A stretch of DNA of 37,673 nucleotides, from positions 1 through 37,673 of the forward strand of contig JANXUJ010000157.1 of assembly GCA_025356295.1 (NCBI GenBank), written 5' to 3'. The stretch comes from Cyanobacteriota bacterium (GTDB lineage Bacteria; Cyanobacteriota; Cyanobacteriia; Pseudanabaenales; Pseudanabaenaceae). A model generated the notes under the pieces. The model searched no databases and was not told where the DNA came from. It saw only the letters and a program-made list of their open reading frames with translations. Shown here piece by piece: positions 25,139-33,108 of the stretch; positions within the stretch are counted from its first letter, which is position 1; each line of letters begins with the position of its first letter. The position numbers and the translations under genes were made by a program.

Positions 25139-25960
25139 GTGAAAACAGCAGTTACATCTAAAAAAAGGGTTTTAAAACCGTTGAAAAATATTATCAAAAC
25201 GCTGCGAGCAGACTTCTCAATCATTTTTGAGCGCGATCCTGCTGCGCGTAACTGGCTCGAAGTGTTGTTGTGCTACCCTGGACTACACGCGATCAGCTTA
25301 TATCGCTTTGCCCATTGGCTAAATATGCTCAAGTTACCTGTGATTCCGCGCATGATTTCACAGATGGCGAGATTTTTTACAGGTATCGAAATTCATCCAG
25401 GCGCGCGGATTGGTAAGGGCGCATTCATCGATCATGGCATGGGTGTCGTGATCGGTGAGACGGCGATCATCGGTGAATATGTGTTGATCTATCAGGGTGT
25501 GACCCTGGGCGGCACTGGCAAAGAGTCAGGCAAACGTCACCCCACACTAGGCGATAACGTTGTGATCGGCGCGGGCGCAAAAGTATTAGGCAATATTGAA
25601 ATTGGTAGCAACTCACGGATCGGGGCTGGCTCAGTCGTTCTCAAATGTGTGCCGCCTGATTGCACAGTGGTTGGTATCCCAGGGCGGATTGTGCATCGTC
25701 ATGGTGTAAAGGTTTCAGCTCTCGATCATTGTCAAGTTCCTGATCCTGAGGGAGATGTGATCCGATCGCTAATTGGTCGTGTGGAGCAGTTAGAAAGAAA
25801 CGCGGAAGCGCATACTTTGCACCCAGTCAATGGCTACATGATTGATGCAGCGTTACTAAAGAAGGTACGTCCACGTCATCTCACGCCTGTTGCTGATCAT
25901 ACTGATCATTTTGAACATGCTGAAGAATATGAAGGATTTTCGGAAGGTGCTGGTATTTAG
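25139..25960 (+). CDS. cysE: Serine O-acetyltransferase
   Basis: 273 residues from a GTG start; no ATG exists before [18 protein letters not shown], the usual beginning, so the first 20 basic residues may be an extension. The left-handed beta-helix repeats run through [20 protein letters not shown] (catalytic His158-type position in [10 protein letters not shown]), [18 protein letters not shown] and [13 protein letters not shown]. It makes O-acetylserine from serine and acetyl-CoA, the cysteine precursor. A C-terminal extension of about 85 residues (from VKVSALDHC to EGFSEGAGI) follows the catalytic core, longer than the short E. coli tail. Convergent with lptB, 12 bases apart. Confidence 0.92.
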   Translation: MKTAVTSKKRVLKPLKNIIKTLRADFSIIFERDPAARNWLEVLLCYPGLHAISLYRFAHWLNMLKLPVIPRMISQMARFFTGIEIHPGARIGKGAFIDHGMGVVIGETAIIGEYVLIYQGVTLGGTGKESGKRHPTLGDNVVIGAGAKVLGNIEIGSNSRIGAGSVVLKCVPPDCTVVGIPGRIVHRHGVKVSALDHCQVPDPEGDVIRSLIGRVEQLERNAEAHTLHPVNGYMIDAALLKKVRPRHLTPVADHTDHFEHAEEYEGFSEGAGI

Positions 25961-25972
25961 CAATAAAGTTTT

Positions 25973-26701
25973 TTAGAAATGAAATTTTTCACCAAGATAA
26001 TACTTGCGGACATCAGGATCATTGGCTAGTTCTCGACTAGAACCATCGGCAAATACTTCACCTTCGCGCATGATGTAAGCCCGATCTGTAATCGATAGTG
26101 TTTCACGAACATTATGGTCGGTGATCAAAACGCCCATATTGCGATCGCGCAAGTCACTGATAATTGTCTGAATCTCACCGACCGCGATCGGATCGATACC
26201 TGCAAACGGTTCATCTAGCAAGATAAATTTTGGGCCCTCTTCGCCCACGGCTAAAGCTCTGGCAATTTCCGTACGGCGGCGTTCTCCCCCTGAAACTTGG
26301 ATACCCATCGTATCGGCAATCTTAGTTAATCGAAATTCTTCCAACAAAGTCCGTAAGCGATGAATTCGTTTTTGGGGCGGTACATTAGTTTGCTGCATTA
26401 CCAATAGGAGATTATCACGCACTGATAGTTGCCGAAAGATCGTGGCTTCCTGCGCTAGATAGGCCATGCCCATGCGCGCGCGCTTGTGGATCGGTAAGCG
26501 CGTAATGTTTTGATCATCGAGCCAGACACTGCCGCTATCAGGTTGAATTAGCCCTGTCGCCATGTAAAACGAGGTTGTCTTACCCGCCCCATTTGGACCA
26601 AGCAGACCGACAATTTCTCCCTGTTTGACGGTGAGGCTCACTTGCTGAACGACTTGCCTGCCACTGTAGGTTTTACTAACATTGTCGAGAGTGATTTGCA
26701 T
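25973..26701 (-). CDS. lptB: LptB, ATPase of the lipopolysaccharide export complex
   Basis: 242 residues with Walker A GPNGAGKTT, Q-loop AYLAQEATIFRQLSVRDN, signature VSGGERRRTEIARALA, Walker B FILLDEPFAGIDP and H-switch TDHNVRETL, all in LptB style. The ERRR and AQE motifs separate it from LivF/LivG. LptB with LptF/G extracts LPS from the inner membrane and drives it to LptA. Its partner lptA-like gene ends eight bases upstream, so the two are translationally close. The membrane permease genes are not in the window. Confidence 0.94.
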   Translation of the reverse strand: MQITLDNVSKTYSGRQVVQQVSLTVKQGEIVGLLGPNGAGKTTSFYMATGLIQPDSGSVWLDDQNITRLPIHKRARMGMAYLAQEATIFRQLSVRDNLLLVMQQTNVPPQKRIHRLRTLLEEFRLTKIADTMGIQVSGGERRRTEIARALAVGEEGPKFILLDEPFAGIDPIAVGEIQTIISDLRDRNMGVLITDHNVRETLSITDRAYIMREGEVFADGSSRELANDPDVRKYYLGEKFHF

Positions 26702-26709
26702 TGATCGAT

Positions 26710-27252
26710 TTAAGGATTTGAGGATGGCTTTTCAGGAGAAAGTTCCGATGTGGGTGAGCTAACTCGCTGTTTTTTAAATTCAGGTTTAATCTGCGTGACA
26801 GGTGTGGTGGCAGAGGCAGGAGTATTTCCTAGTTCACGGTCTGGCACGATATAAATTGTTTCGACCTGTTGGTTATTGGTCGGAGCCGCGACAAATCTTC
26901 CTTCACTAACTAGGTAGGTAATGGTTTGAGCTTTGATGCTATTTGTGCCTTCTTGGGTGACGGTAACATTGCCTGTCAAGACTACGCGCTGCTCTTTAGA
27001 AAAATACTGTGCTTGTTCAGCGATCGCATCAATCTGTCGGGCAGGATAACTCATTTTGACATTGCCTGTAGCGGTAACTACGCCTGTGATTGAGTTAGCT
27101 TCTTGCATATCAGCGCGGATCGTGAGTGCAGTGTTGACGGGTTGCGCTTGGGTTGATGGCAACGAGCTAGCAGCGATCGCCAAGAGCGGGATGACAAGTA
27201 GCAATAGTTGGGGAAATAGTTTAGAAATTAGTTTGGCAAGTGAAAACTTCAT
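26710..27252 (-). CDS. lptA: LptA/OstA-like periplasmic LPS transport protein
   Basis: 180 residues from ATG 27252. An upstream ATG is inside cmk and is rejected because cmk ends 14 bases before the chosen start. A signal peptide with hydrophobic core LLLLVIPLLAIAASSLP precedes an OstA/LptA domain (ITGVVTATGNVKMSYPARQID, AQYFSKEQRVVLTGNVTVTQ, AQTITYLVSEGRF). The tail is Pro/Ser-rich. LptA bridges the periplasm to carry LPS. It immediately precedes lptB, as is common. The alternative name would be an OstA-domain protein of unspecified role. Confidence 0.85.
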   Translation of the reverse strand: MKFSLAKLISKLFPQLLLLVIPLLAIAASSLPSTQAQPVNTALTIRADMQEANSITGVVTATGNVKMSYPARQIDAIAEQAQYFSKEQRVVLTGNVTVTQEGTNSIKAQTITYLVSEGRFVAAPTNNQQVETIYIVPDRELGNTPASATTPVTQIKPEFKKQRVSSPTSELSPEKPSSNP

Positions 27253-27265
27253 AAATTTTGTATTC

Positions 27266-28045
27266 TTAATCAACCTTGTAATTAACCTTGTCATCAAACT
27301 TAGTTTCACATATGGTTTCATACATTTTGACAATGACTGCAACTACTTCTTCTATGGTTAGACCATCTGTGTTGACTAAAGTTGCATCCTCAGCCTGAGT
27401 TAGGGGCGCATGATCGCGTGTGGAGTCTTGGCGATCACGCTCTACGATTTCTTGTTCTAGGGTAACGAGATCAGGCGCGATTTGACCTTGAGCAATCATA
27501 TCGGCTTGACGACGTTTAGCACGTTCTTGGGCTGAAGCAGTCAAAAATATTTTGACCTCAGCATCAGGAAATACATGGGTTCCAATATCGCGTCCTTCCA
27601 TGACCACGCCGCCTGAGCGCCCGATCGCTTGTTGTTGCTTGACCAAAATTTCGCGGACAGCAGCTTGGGCGGCGATCGCTGATACATTTGCAGTTACTTC
27701 GGGCGTGCGGATTGCGGTGGTGATATCTTCGCCATTGAGCAGGACTTGCATTGGTTGGTCTGCGATCGCACTCGCAAAAAGCTGGATTTTAGATTGGGCA
27801 GCGATCTCTTGGATTTTGGCTTGGTCACCAAAATCAATCCCTTCTCGTAACACGGCAAGAGTGATACTGCGATACATTGCGCCTGTGTCTAGAAATAATA
27901 AGCCTAATATATTGGCAACTTGCTTCGTAACCGTGGATTTGCCAGCGCCTGCGGGACCATCAATGGCGATGATTGGCTTTCGGCTAATATTTGTTTGGTT
28001 ATTTGTGGCGTTAATACTTAAATGATTGGACGAATGACTTATCAA
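27266..28045 (-). CDS. cmk: Cytidylate kinase
   Basis: 259 residues. The P-loop is GPAGAGKS (30-37), followed by LGLLFLDTGAMYRSITLAV, VMEGRDIGTHVFPDAEVKIFL and the LID region ERAKRRQADM. CMP/dCMP kinase makes CDP/dCDP. The start is TTG at 28045, overlapping the panC TGA (TTGA). No ATG occurs before the P-loop, so translation probably depends on reinitiation from panC. In many cyanobacteria panC and cmk form one fused gene; here the fusion is broken by a stop, with an extra linker of about 20 residues (SHSSNHLSINATNNQTNIS). lptA follows 13 bases later. Confidence 0.9.
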   Translation of the reverse strand: MISHSSNHLSINATNNQTNISRKPIIAIDGPAGAGKSTVTKQVANILGLLFLDTGAMYRSITLAVLREGIDFGDQAKIQEIAAQSKIQLFASAIADQPMQVLLNGEDITTAIRTPEVTANVSAIAAQAAVREILVKQQQAIGRSGGVVMEGRDIGTHVFPDAEVKIFLTASAQERAKRRQADMIAQGQIAPDLVTLEQEIVERDRQDSTRDHAPLTQAEDATLVNTDGLTIEEVVAVIVKMYETICETKFDDKVNYKVD

Positions 28046-28911
28046 AATATTATCGATATATTATCGATCAAGCGTGTATTTCCAATTCGAGCAGCGATCG
28101 CTAGCATTAATGATGCCTCAGGTTGAGCGCAAGGTTGCAAGGTCTTAGCATCGACTAACTCAATATACTCTAGGTTGATCGTGGGGAACTTGTCTAGATA
28201 ATTGCGCGCCGTTGCGATAACTTGTGAAGTTGCACAAATCTCATCACTATCTAAAATTTTTTGTCTAGCGCACAGCAAGCTCTGATAAATATGCGCGGCT
28301 AAAATGCGATCGCTTGCTGACAAATACTGATTGCGTGAACTGTAAGCTAGTCCGCTAGACTCACGGATGGTCGGGCAGCCAATAATCTCGACAGGTAGAT
28401 TTAAATCATTAACAACCTGTCGAATCACAGCAAGTTGTTGACCATCTTTACAGCCAAAGTAAGCTCGATCAGGTTGGACAATATTTAGAAGCTTCGTAAC
28501 GATTGTTGCCACACCTTGAAAATGATCAATTCGCGATCGCCCACACAATACATTCACCATTTCGGGCGGCGGCATCACTTGAGTCATGTTGTAAGTTGCT
28601 TTGGCTTTGCTTAAGCCCATCTCCGATGCACTTGGTACAAAGATTGCCTCGACTTCAGCATTCTCACAAATCTGGCGATCGCCATCTAGTGTACGCGGAT
28701 ATTTATCAAAATCTTCACCCGCCCCAAACTGTAAAGGATTGACAAATATACTCACGATCACGCAATCATTTTCAGTGCGCGCACGATCAATCAAGCTCAG
28801 ATGCCCAACATGCAAAGCGCCCATTGTTGGTACAAGCGCAATTGATTTTCGATCACGCAAGTCATTACACAAATAACTACGCAAAGAAGCGATCGTTGTA
28901 AATAGCTGCAT
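28042..28911 (-). CDS. panC: Pantothenate synthetase
   Basis: 289 residues from ATG 28911; a TTG one codon upstream is also possible. PanC motifs are present: VPTMGALHVGHLSLIDRAR (ATP site HVGH), SIFVNPLQFG, YPRTLDGD, YFGCKDGQQLAVIRQVV and RESSGLAYSSRNQYLS. It joins pantoate and beta-alanine with ATP to give pantothenate. Its last codons (NISIIF) are followed by a TGA that overlaps the cmk start. In related cyanobacteria the frame would continue into Cmk as one bifunctional protein. No other pantothenate genes lie nearby. Confidence 0.93.
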   Translation of the reverse strand: MQLFTTIASLRSYLCNDLRDRKSIALVPTMGALHVGHLSLIDRARTENDCVIVSIFVNPLQFGAGEDFDKYPRTLDGDRQICENAEVEAIFVPSASEMGLSKAKATYNMTQVMPPPEMVNVLCGRSRIDHFQGVATIVTKLLNIVQPDRAYFGCKDGQQLAVIRQVVNDLNLPVEIIGCPTIRESSGLAYSSRNQYLSASDRILAAHIYQSLLCARQKILDSDEICATSQVIATARNYLDKFPTINLEYIELVDAKTLQPCAQPEASLMLAIAARIGNTRLIDNISIIF

Positions 28912-28962
28912 CAAGGAAACACCTTTATTAGCCAGATAGATATTAGCCAGATAGATTAGATA

Positions 28963-30021
28963 TTAGCGAGACAAAACCTCTAGCCTTACGGGTGCAACTC
29001 CAGACGAGATTAGACCAATTACATTCGCCGCCGCCGTTGAAATATCGATCACCCTTCCATGAGCATAAGGACCGCGATCGTTAATGCGTACTACTACAGA
29101 CTGGTTGTTGTCCATATTCACAACTCGTACAATAGTGCCGAATGGCAAGCTAGGATGGGCTGCGGTCAAGTCATTGGCGTTGAAGACCTCACCACTAGCA
29201 CTGTAATTTCCATCAAATCCTGGACCGTACCATGAAGCCATTCCCGACATTACGCCGATGACGCGACTACTTAAAGTAGGGCTGAATGAAGAGCTAGCAG
29301 CAATTTGGGGTTTTGGAGCATTCACAACTTCAGAAACAGGGTTAGCACCACCGAGCAAACGGCGTAACAAGTTGGCTGACTCTAAGACATCTTGAGTTTT
29401 ATTTTGCTGAGACTCTGGAAATATGGCTTGCTGATCGAATTTTAAAGTTGCGCGATCGCCCAAATTAATTACATAGTTACCATTCTTCCAAGCAGGGATG
29501 ATCGTCTTAGCGTCAAAACCATCGCGATTGAGTTGATTGATCATCGCCGCCGCCGCAGTAGCACGTTCGACAGGATTTGTAGAAGTCAGTAGATGCTCGG
29601 AGCTATTAGCATCTAGAACGTTTGACGATATCTTGACAGATTCAGAATTTTCTTTGATGTTGCTCTTATCATTTTTATCTTTAGATATATCCGCAGTAGA
29701 TTTTACTGAATCTTCGGACTCTATGTAAGTGACGACAGGAATGCCACGAACGTAGACAGTAGCGGCATTTTTGCCATTCAGCTTGTGGGTGTAAATACGA
29801 GCGATCGAATCATCTTGTGTTTTAATCAATGACTGCGATCGCGTTTCACCAATTTTCGTGGATTTAGATAAAGAGTTAGGTAGAGAAATAGAAGCATTAG
29901 TTGCTTGAACTTCTGATTGAGTTCCTGTTTGAGCCTGTGCGCTATGGTTAGCGAGACTTGAGATGATAGCAAGAGCTACTACTGAGGTAGAGAGAGTGTA
30001 GCTCCAGTTCCAATTAAGCAT
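28963..30021 (-). CDS. rlpA: RlpA-like protein with C-terminal double-psi beta-barrel
   Basis: 352 residues. A signal peptide (SYTLSTSVVALAIISSLANH with AQAQ cleavage site) is followed by a variable region of about 230 residues. That region includes a Lys/Asp/Ser-rich stretch and segments such as AAAMINQLNRDGFDAKTIIP. The final 95 residues form the RlpA DPBB domain: ASWYGPGFDGNYSASGEVFN, AAHPSLPFGTIVRVVN and VVRINDRGPYAHGRVIDIS. Such domains bind or cleave denuded peptidoglycan at the septum or junctions. A second conserved pattern (GNYVINLGDRATLKFD) in the middle is cyanobacteria-like. The protein is exported and probably periplasmic. A 0.62 kb gap lies upstream. Confidence 0.85.
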   Translation of the reverse strand: MLNWNWSYTLSTSVVALAIISSLANHSAQAQTGTQSEVQATNASISLPNSLSKSTKIGETRSQSLIKTQDDSIARIYTHKLNGKNAATVYVRGIPVVTYIESEDSVKSTADISKDKNDKSNIKENSESVKISSNVLDANSSEHLLTSTNPVERATAAAAMINQLNRDGFDAKTIIPAWKNGNYVINLGDRATLKFDQQAIFPESQQNKTQDVLESANLLRRLLGGANPVSEVVNAPKPQIAASSSFSPTLSSRVIGVMSGMASWYGPGFDGNYSASGEVFNANDLTAAHPSLPFGTIVRVVNMDNNQSVVVRINDRGPYAHGRVIDISTAAANVIGLISSGVAPVRLEVLSR

Positions 30022-30643
30022 AGGTAAAGCAGAAAATGAAGATAAACAATTTAGCGATATGGGAACAAAACATTAACAATTTTGCTCATGTGGTTCAGAC
30101 TAACATGATTATTTGAAATAGCGATAGTATAGTCTTTAAAGCAATACTGAGTATGGGTTTAAAGCCTTCTTTCTCATTAAAAATCGAAATTTTTCTTCTT
30201 TCTGATTAGGATTCTTTATTAAAATGGAACTTTGTGATAATAATCACAAAAAAACACCTATAAAAGTATGTCTAAAGACATAGGCATTTTTGCAGTCAAA
30301 CAACTTTTATATGCATTGCAGTTGAATACACAAGAAAATTTCAGTTTTGTTTACGATGTCTAGCTGATTATGTTTGGATGTAAGCCTTATCGAGACATGT
30401 TCTTAGAAATAAAGTGCCAAAAATAGCAATAAGTATCTCTAAAGATAGATACTAAAATAAATTTTATAAGAATTATTAGGAAATAATTTAATGAATATGT
30501 TAATAACGGCATAAATCTAAATTTTTATGCATATAAAAATCGTAATTATGTAGAAGTTACTCAGAAGTTAAGCAAAACATTTATAGCTAAAGTATAAGAA
30601 TTTCTAATCAAACGAGATAAAATTCTTACTAAAACCCAAAAAA
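30022..30643. other. 622-base A/T-rich intergenic region with no supported gene
   Basis: Very A/T-rich, no convincing coding frame. The longest plausible plus-strand ORF (30268-30363, 31 residues) has no ribosome site and is not accepted. The notable content is the CRP-type palindrome at 30231-30250. The region probably contains the rlpA promoter and perhaps an unidentified transcript. Confidence 0.5.
30231..30250. promoter_or_regulatory. Consensus CRP/SYCRP1-type palindrome
   Basis: TTTGTGATAATAATCACAAA contains TGTGA-N6-TCACA exactly, with perfect 8-base arms. The centre is about 220 bases upstream of the rlpA start. SYCRP1-type cAMP receptors recognise this motif in other cyanobacteria; the target promoter here is unknown. 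Confidence 0.6.
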
Positions 30644-30663
30644 AGTTAGGCGATCGCCTAACT
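30644..30663 (-). terminator. Terminator of larE
   Basis: AGTTAGGCGATCGCCTAACT is a perfect 20-base palindrome with a HIP1 core, forming a short hairpin with a GATC loop. On the minus strand it is followed by a run of Ts. The larE stop (30658-30660) is inside it. Confidence 0.6.
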
Positions 30664-31476
30664 CAAATGATCATTCAGTTTGCCACTCCGAAATCCTTCT
30701 AAATCCAAAGTAATTGCCGTAAATCCATATTCTCGGAAAGCTATGGTGAGATCACCGATCTCCATCGCATTCATAAATTCGCTCAGGCGATCGCTTGACA
30801 CCTCGATTTTGGCAGTATCAGAATGCGATCGCACTCTAATATCTCCTTTCCAACCGCGATCACGCAGATATTGCTCAGCATTTCCCACCCGCCGCAATTT
30901 CTCAATCGTAATCTCTTCACCATAAGGAAATCTTGAACTTAAGCAAGGTTGGGAAGGCTTGTCCCACCACGGCATTTCAAGATATTGCGATAACATGCGT
31001 ACTTCTATTTTGCTAATCCCCACTTCAGCGAGAGGCGATCGCACCCCACGCTCTTGAGCCGCTTGGATACCAGGACGATAATCTTGCAAGTCATCAGCAT
31101 TTAAACCATCCACCACATAGCCATAGCCCATGCTCTTAGCAAGAGGTTTGAGCGTATCGTGCAGTTCACTTTTGCAAAAATAGCAGCGATTAATCGGATT
31201 TGAGGTGTAGTTAGGGTTATTCATCTCATCGGTCTGCACGATTTGATGCTTGACTCCCATAAATTCGGCTTGGACTTGAGCAGCAGCTAAATCGGCAGGT
31301 AATAATGACGGTGAGTTAGCTGTGATCGCTAAAGCGCGATCGCCCAAAACATCAAAAGCAACTTTGGCAACAAGCGTGCTATCAATACCGCCTGAATAAG
31401 CAACAAGTACGTCAGATGACTCGTTAAAAATCTGACGTAAGCGATCGAGCTTGTTGGACAAAGTAGCATTTAGCAT
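30658..31476 (-). CDS. larE: LarE-like ATP-dependent sulfur transferase
   Basis: 272 residues. The PP-loop motif SGGIDS (28-33) is the ATP pyrophosphatase site, followed by ITANSPSLLP and NRCYFCKSELHDTL (C98/C101). The conserved DGLNADDLQDYRPG and PWWDKPSQPCLSSRFPYGE put a cysteine at C178, where LarE holds its sacrificial sulfur. LarE converts a LarB product into the thio-acid nickel pincer cofactor of lactate racemase. larA, larB and larC are not nearby, so the target in this organism is open. The gene is bounded by two strong palindromes (30644 and 31503). Confidence 0.9.
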   Translation of the reverse strand: MLNATLSNKLDRLRQIFNESSDVLVAYSGGIDSTLVAKVAFDVLGDRALAITANSPSLLPADLAAAQVQAEFMGVKHQIVQTDEMNNPNYTSNPINRCYFCKSELHDTLKPLAKSMGYGYVVDGLNADDLQDYRPGIQAAQERGVRSPLAEVGISKIEVRMLSQYLEMPWWDKPSQPCLSSRFPYGEEITIEKLRRVGNAEQYLRDRGWKGDIRVRSHSDTAKIEVSSDRLSEFMNAMEIGDLTIAFREYGFTAITLDLEGFRSGKLNDHLS

Positions 31477-31502
31477 AAAAATTTTAAGAGGTTGTTTTTT
31501 CT

Positions 31503-31549
31503 CTATTTAGGTATTAACACGTTTTATAAACGTGTTAATACCTAAATAG
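31503..31549. repeat. 22-base perfect inverted repeat between the lipoprotein gene and larE
   Basis: The arms 31503-31524 and 31528-31549 are exact reverse complements around TAT. The stem is long and A/T-rich with an ACACG core. It lies 26 bases before larE and 29 bases after the lipoprotein stop on the same strand. It probably terminates the lipoprotein transcript, though the following sequence has no T run. Confidence 0.7.
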
Positions 31550-31578
31550 ATGATGAGATTACTATGTTTTAATCTTGA

Positions 31579-32097
31579 CTATGTTTTAATCTTGTCTTTG
31601 TGCTGTGGACAAGAGATCGCCACACTAGCACCGACTACAAAACCAGTGTACTCTTTCAGCTTCGTCAGCTTATCCGCAGGGATTGCTGTACCTTGCTTGT
31701 CAAATTCCTTTTCTAGGGCATCAATCAAAGTCGCAAAAGGGACACCTTGATCCAAAGCTTTGCAAGTCTCAGTTTCGACTAGACCGATATACTTGATTCC
31801 ATCAGTTGCTGCATACATTTCTTTATATTCAGCGTTCCCCTTGATAAAGGCATCAACATCTTTGGTCTTAGCAGAAGATGGAGCAGCATCGGCTTTGGGA
31901 GATTCTGAAGCCTTCGGCGATTCTGCGGGTTTGGGAGATTCTGAAGCCTTCGGTGATGCCGATGAAGGACTAGCCGTAGGAGAGGTTGAAGCGGCAACCG
32001 ATGGCGATGTTGTTGTCGCGGGAGGCTGTTGGCATGAGGCGATCGCTAACGCAACGGAAACAGGCAGCAATAAGCGCTTAGCAAAGTGTTTGATCAT
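31579..32097 (-). CDS. Putative lipoprotein with Pro/Ser/Lys-rich repeats, DUF732-like end
   Basis: 172 residues from ATG 32097, five codons inside the longer frame. A basic start (MIKHFAKRLLLPVSVALAIA) ends in the lipobox IASC, so lipid attachment to that Cys is expected. Then come about 55 residues of Ala/Ser/Pro/Thr and ASESPKPAESPK-type repeats, a flexible tether. The C-terminal domain of about 95 residues contains two Cys (ETCKAL and ISCPQH) and a DxFI...G start that resembles DUF732; the match is suggestive only. The protein would sit at the outer face of a membrane with a tethered domain. The antisense strand over the repeats looks open but is biased by composition. Confidence 0.75.
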   Translation of the reverse strand: MIKHFAKRLLLPVSVALAIASCQQPPATTTSPSVAASTSPTASPSSASPKASESPKPAESPKASESPKADAAPSSAKTKDVDAFIKGNAEYKEMYAATDGIKYIGLVETETCKALDQGVPFATLIDALEKEFDKQGTAIPADKLTKLKEYTGFVVGASVAISCPQHKDKIKT

Positions 32098-32233
32098 GTT
32101 TAGTATGTACAATTAAGAGTTACCAACCCAATAATACTACTCAAGTAATATTAGTCAAACAGTTATTAATCAAGCAGTAAACGCGGTTATCAACTAGAGT
32201 AGATTTAGGTTTTAGATAGGCATACAGGGATTT

Positions 32234-33076
32234 ATGTTTAACGCAACTGAACTGCTGATTAGTAATTTTGTCGAACAACTAAAGTTAGGTTATCACCGCA
32301 CCTATGGCGGTTATATGCATGACTATGAGGACATTATTGGCTGGGCGGGTAACATGGCTTTGGAAAATATCGCTAATAGTGATGCGCTCTATCACAATGT
32401 AGAACATACGATATTAGTGACTTTGGTGGGACAGGAGATTTTGCGGGGTAAGCATATTCGGGAAGGGCGAGTCTCTCCTGAAGATTGGCTACATTACATT
32501 ATTTCGCTTGTTTGCCATGACATTGGCTACGTCAAAGGTGTTTGCCTGCAAGATGGTAATGGTAAGTTTGCAACTGGGATAGGAGATGGCATGGTGGAGT
32601 TGCCAGCAGGAGCATCTGATGCAGGACTTACGCCGTATCATGTCGATCGCGCTAAGTTATTTGTAAATCAGCGCTTTGCCAATCATGGCTTAATCAATGC
32701 TGAAAAAATTTGTCGCAATATCGAACTAACCAGATTTCCTGTGCCGAAGACTGGCGATCATCAGGATACGACTCACTTTGCAGGATTAGTACGATCAGCT
32801 GATTTAATTGGACAACTTAGCGATCCGCGCTATCTCAAGAAAATTGGGGCTTTGTATTATGAATTTGAGGAAACTGGTGTAAATGAGGCTCTGGGATATG
32901 CTCATCCAGGAGATTTACGGCGCAATTATCCTAAGTTCTATTGGACAAATGTCTATCCATTTGTCAAAGATGCTTTGTACTATCTGTCGCTGACGCAGCA
33001 AGGACAGGAAATTGTGGCACATCTCTATTCCAATGTGTTTGTTATTGAGCATGAAAAACCAGATTATCCACAATAA
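32234..33076 (+). CDS. HD-domain metal-dependent phosphohydrolase-like protein
   Basis: 280 residues. The metal-binding HD motifs are YHNVEHT (H54, H58) and VCHDIGYVKG (H95/D96), and a later D in RSADLIGQLSD completes the H...HD...D set. The rest is helical with a conserved-looking FYWTNVYPFVKDALYYL. HD proteins of this size hydrolyse phosphoesters or nucleotides; the substrate is not inferred. It is preceded by a divergent 0.14 kb gap. The TPR gene follows 32 bases later, so the two may be an operon. Confidence 0.8.
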   Translation: MFNATELLISNFVEQLKLGYHRTYGGYMHDYEDIIGWAGNMALENIANSDALYHNVEHTILVTLVGQEILRGKHIREGRVSPEDWLHYIISLVCHDIGYVKGVCLQDGNGKFATGIGDGMVELPAGASDAGLTPYHVDRAKLFVNQRFANHGLINAEKICRNIELTRFPVPKTGDHQDTTHFAGLVRSADLIGQLSDPRYLKKIGALYYEFEETGVNEALGYAHPGDLRRNYPKFYWTNVYPFVKDALYYLSLTQQGQEIVAHLYSNVFVIEHEKPDYPQ

Positions 33077-33108
33077 AAATCACGCTGTAATCACTTGAAT
33101 TAATCGCC

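Noticed and set aside
27552..28025. 157-codon plus-strand frame antisense to cmk
   Set aside because: Composition reads as a reverse complement of a conserved kinase gene; no ribosome site and no recognisable motif.
30268..30363. 31-residue ORF in the gap upstream of rlpA
   Set aside because: ATG lacks a ribosome site and the length is within chance expectation in A/T-rich DNA.
31760..32116. 118-codon plus-strand frame over the lipoprotein repeats
   Set aside because: Its repetitive Asp/Gly/Glu product is explained by antisense reading of the Pro/Ser-rich repeats; the minus-strand gene has a signal peptide and lipobox.
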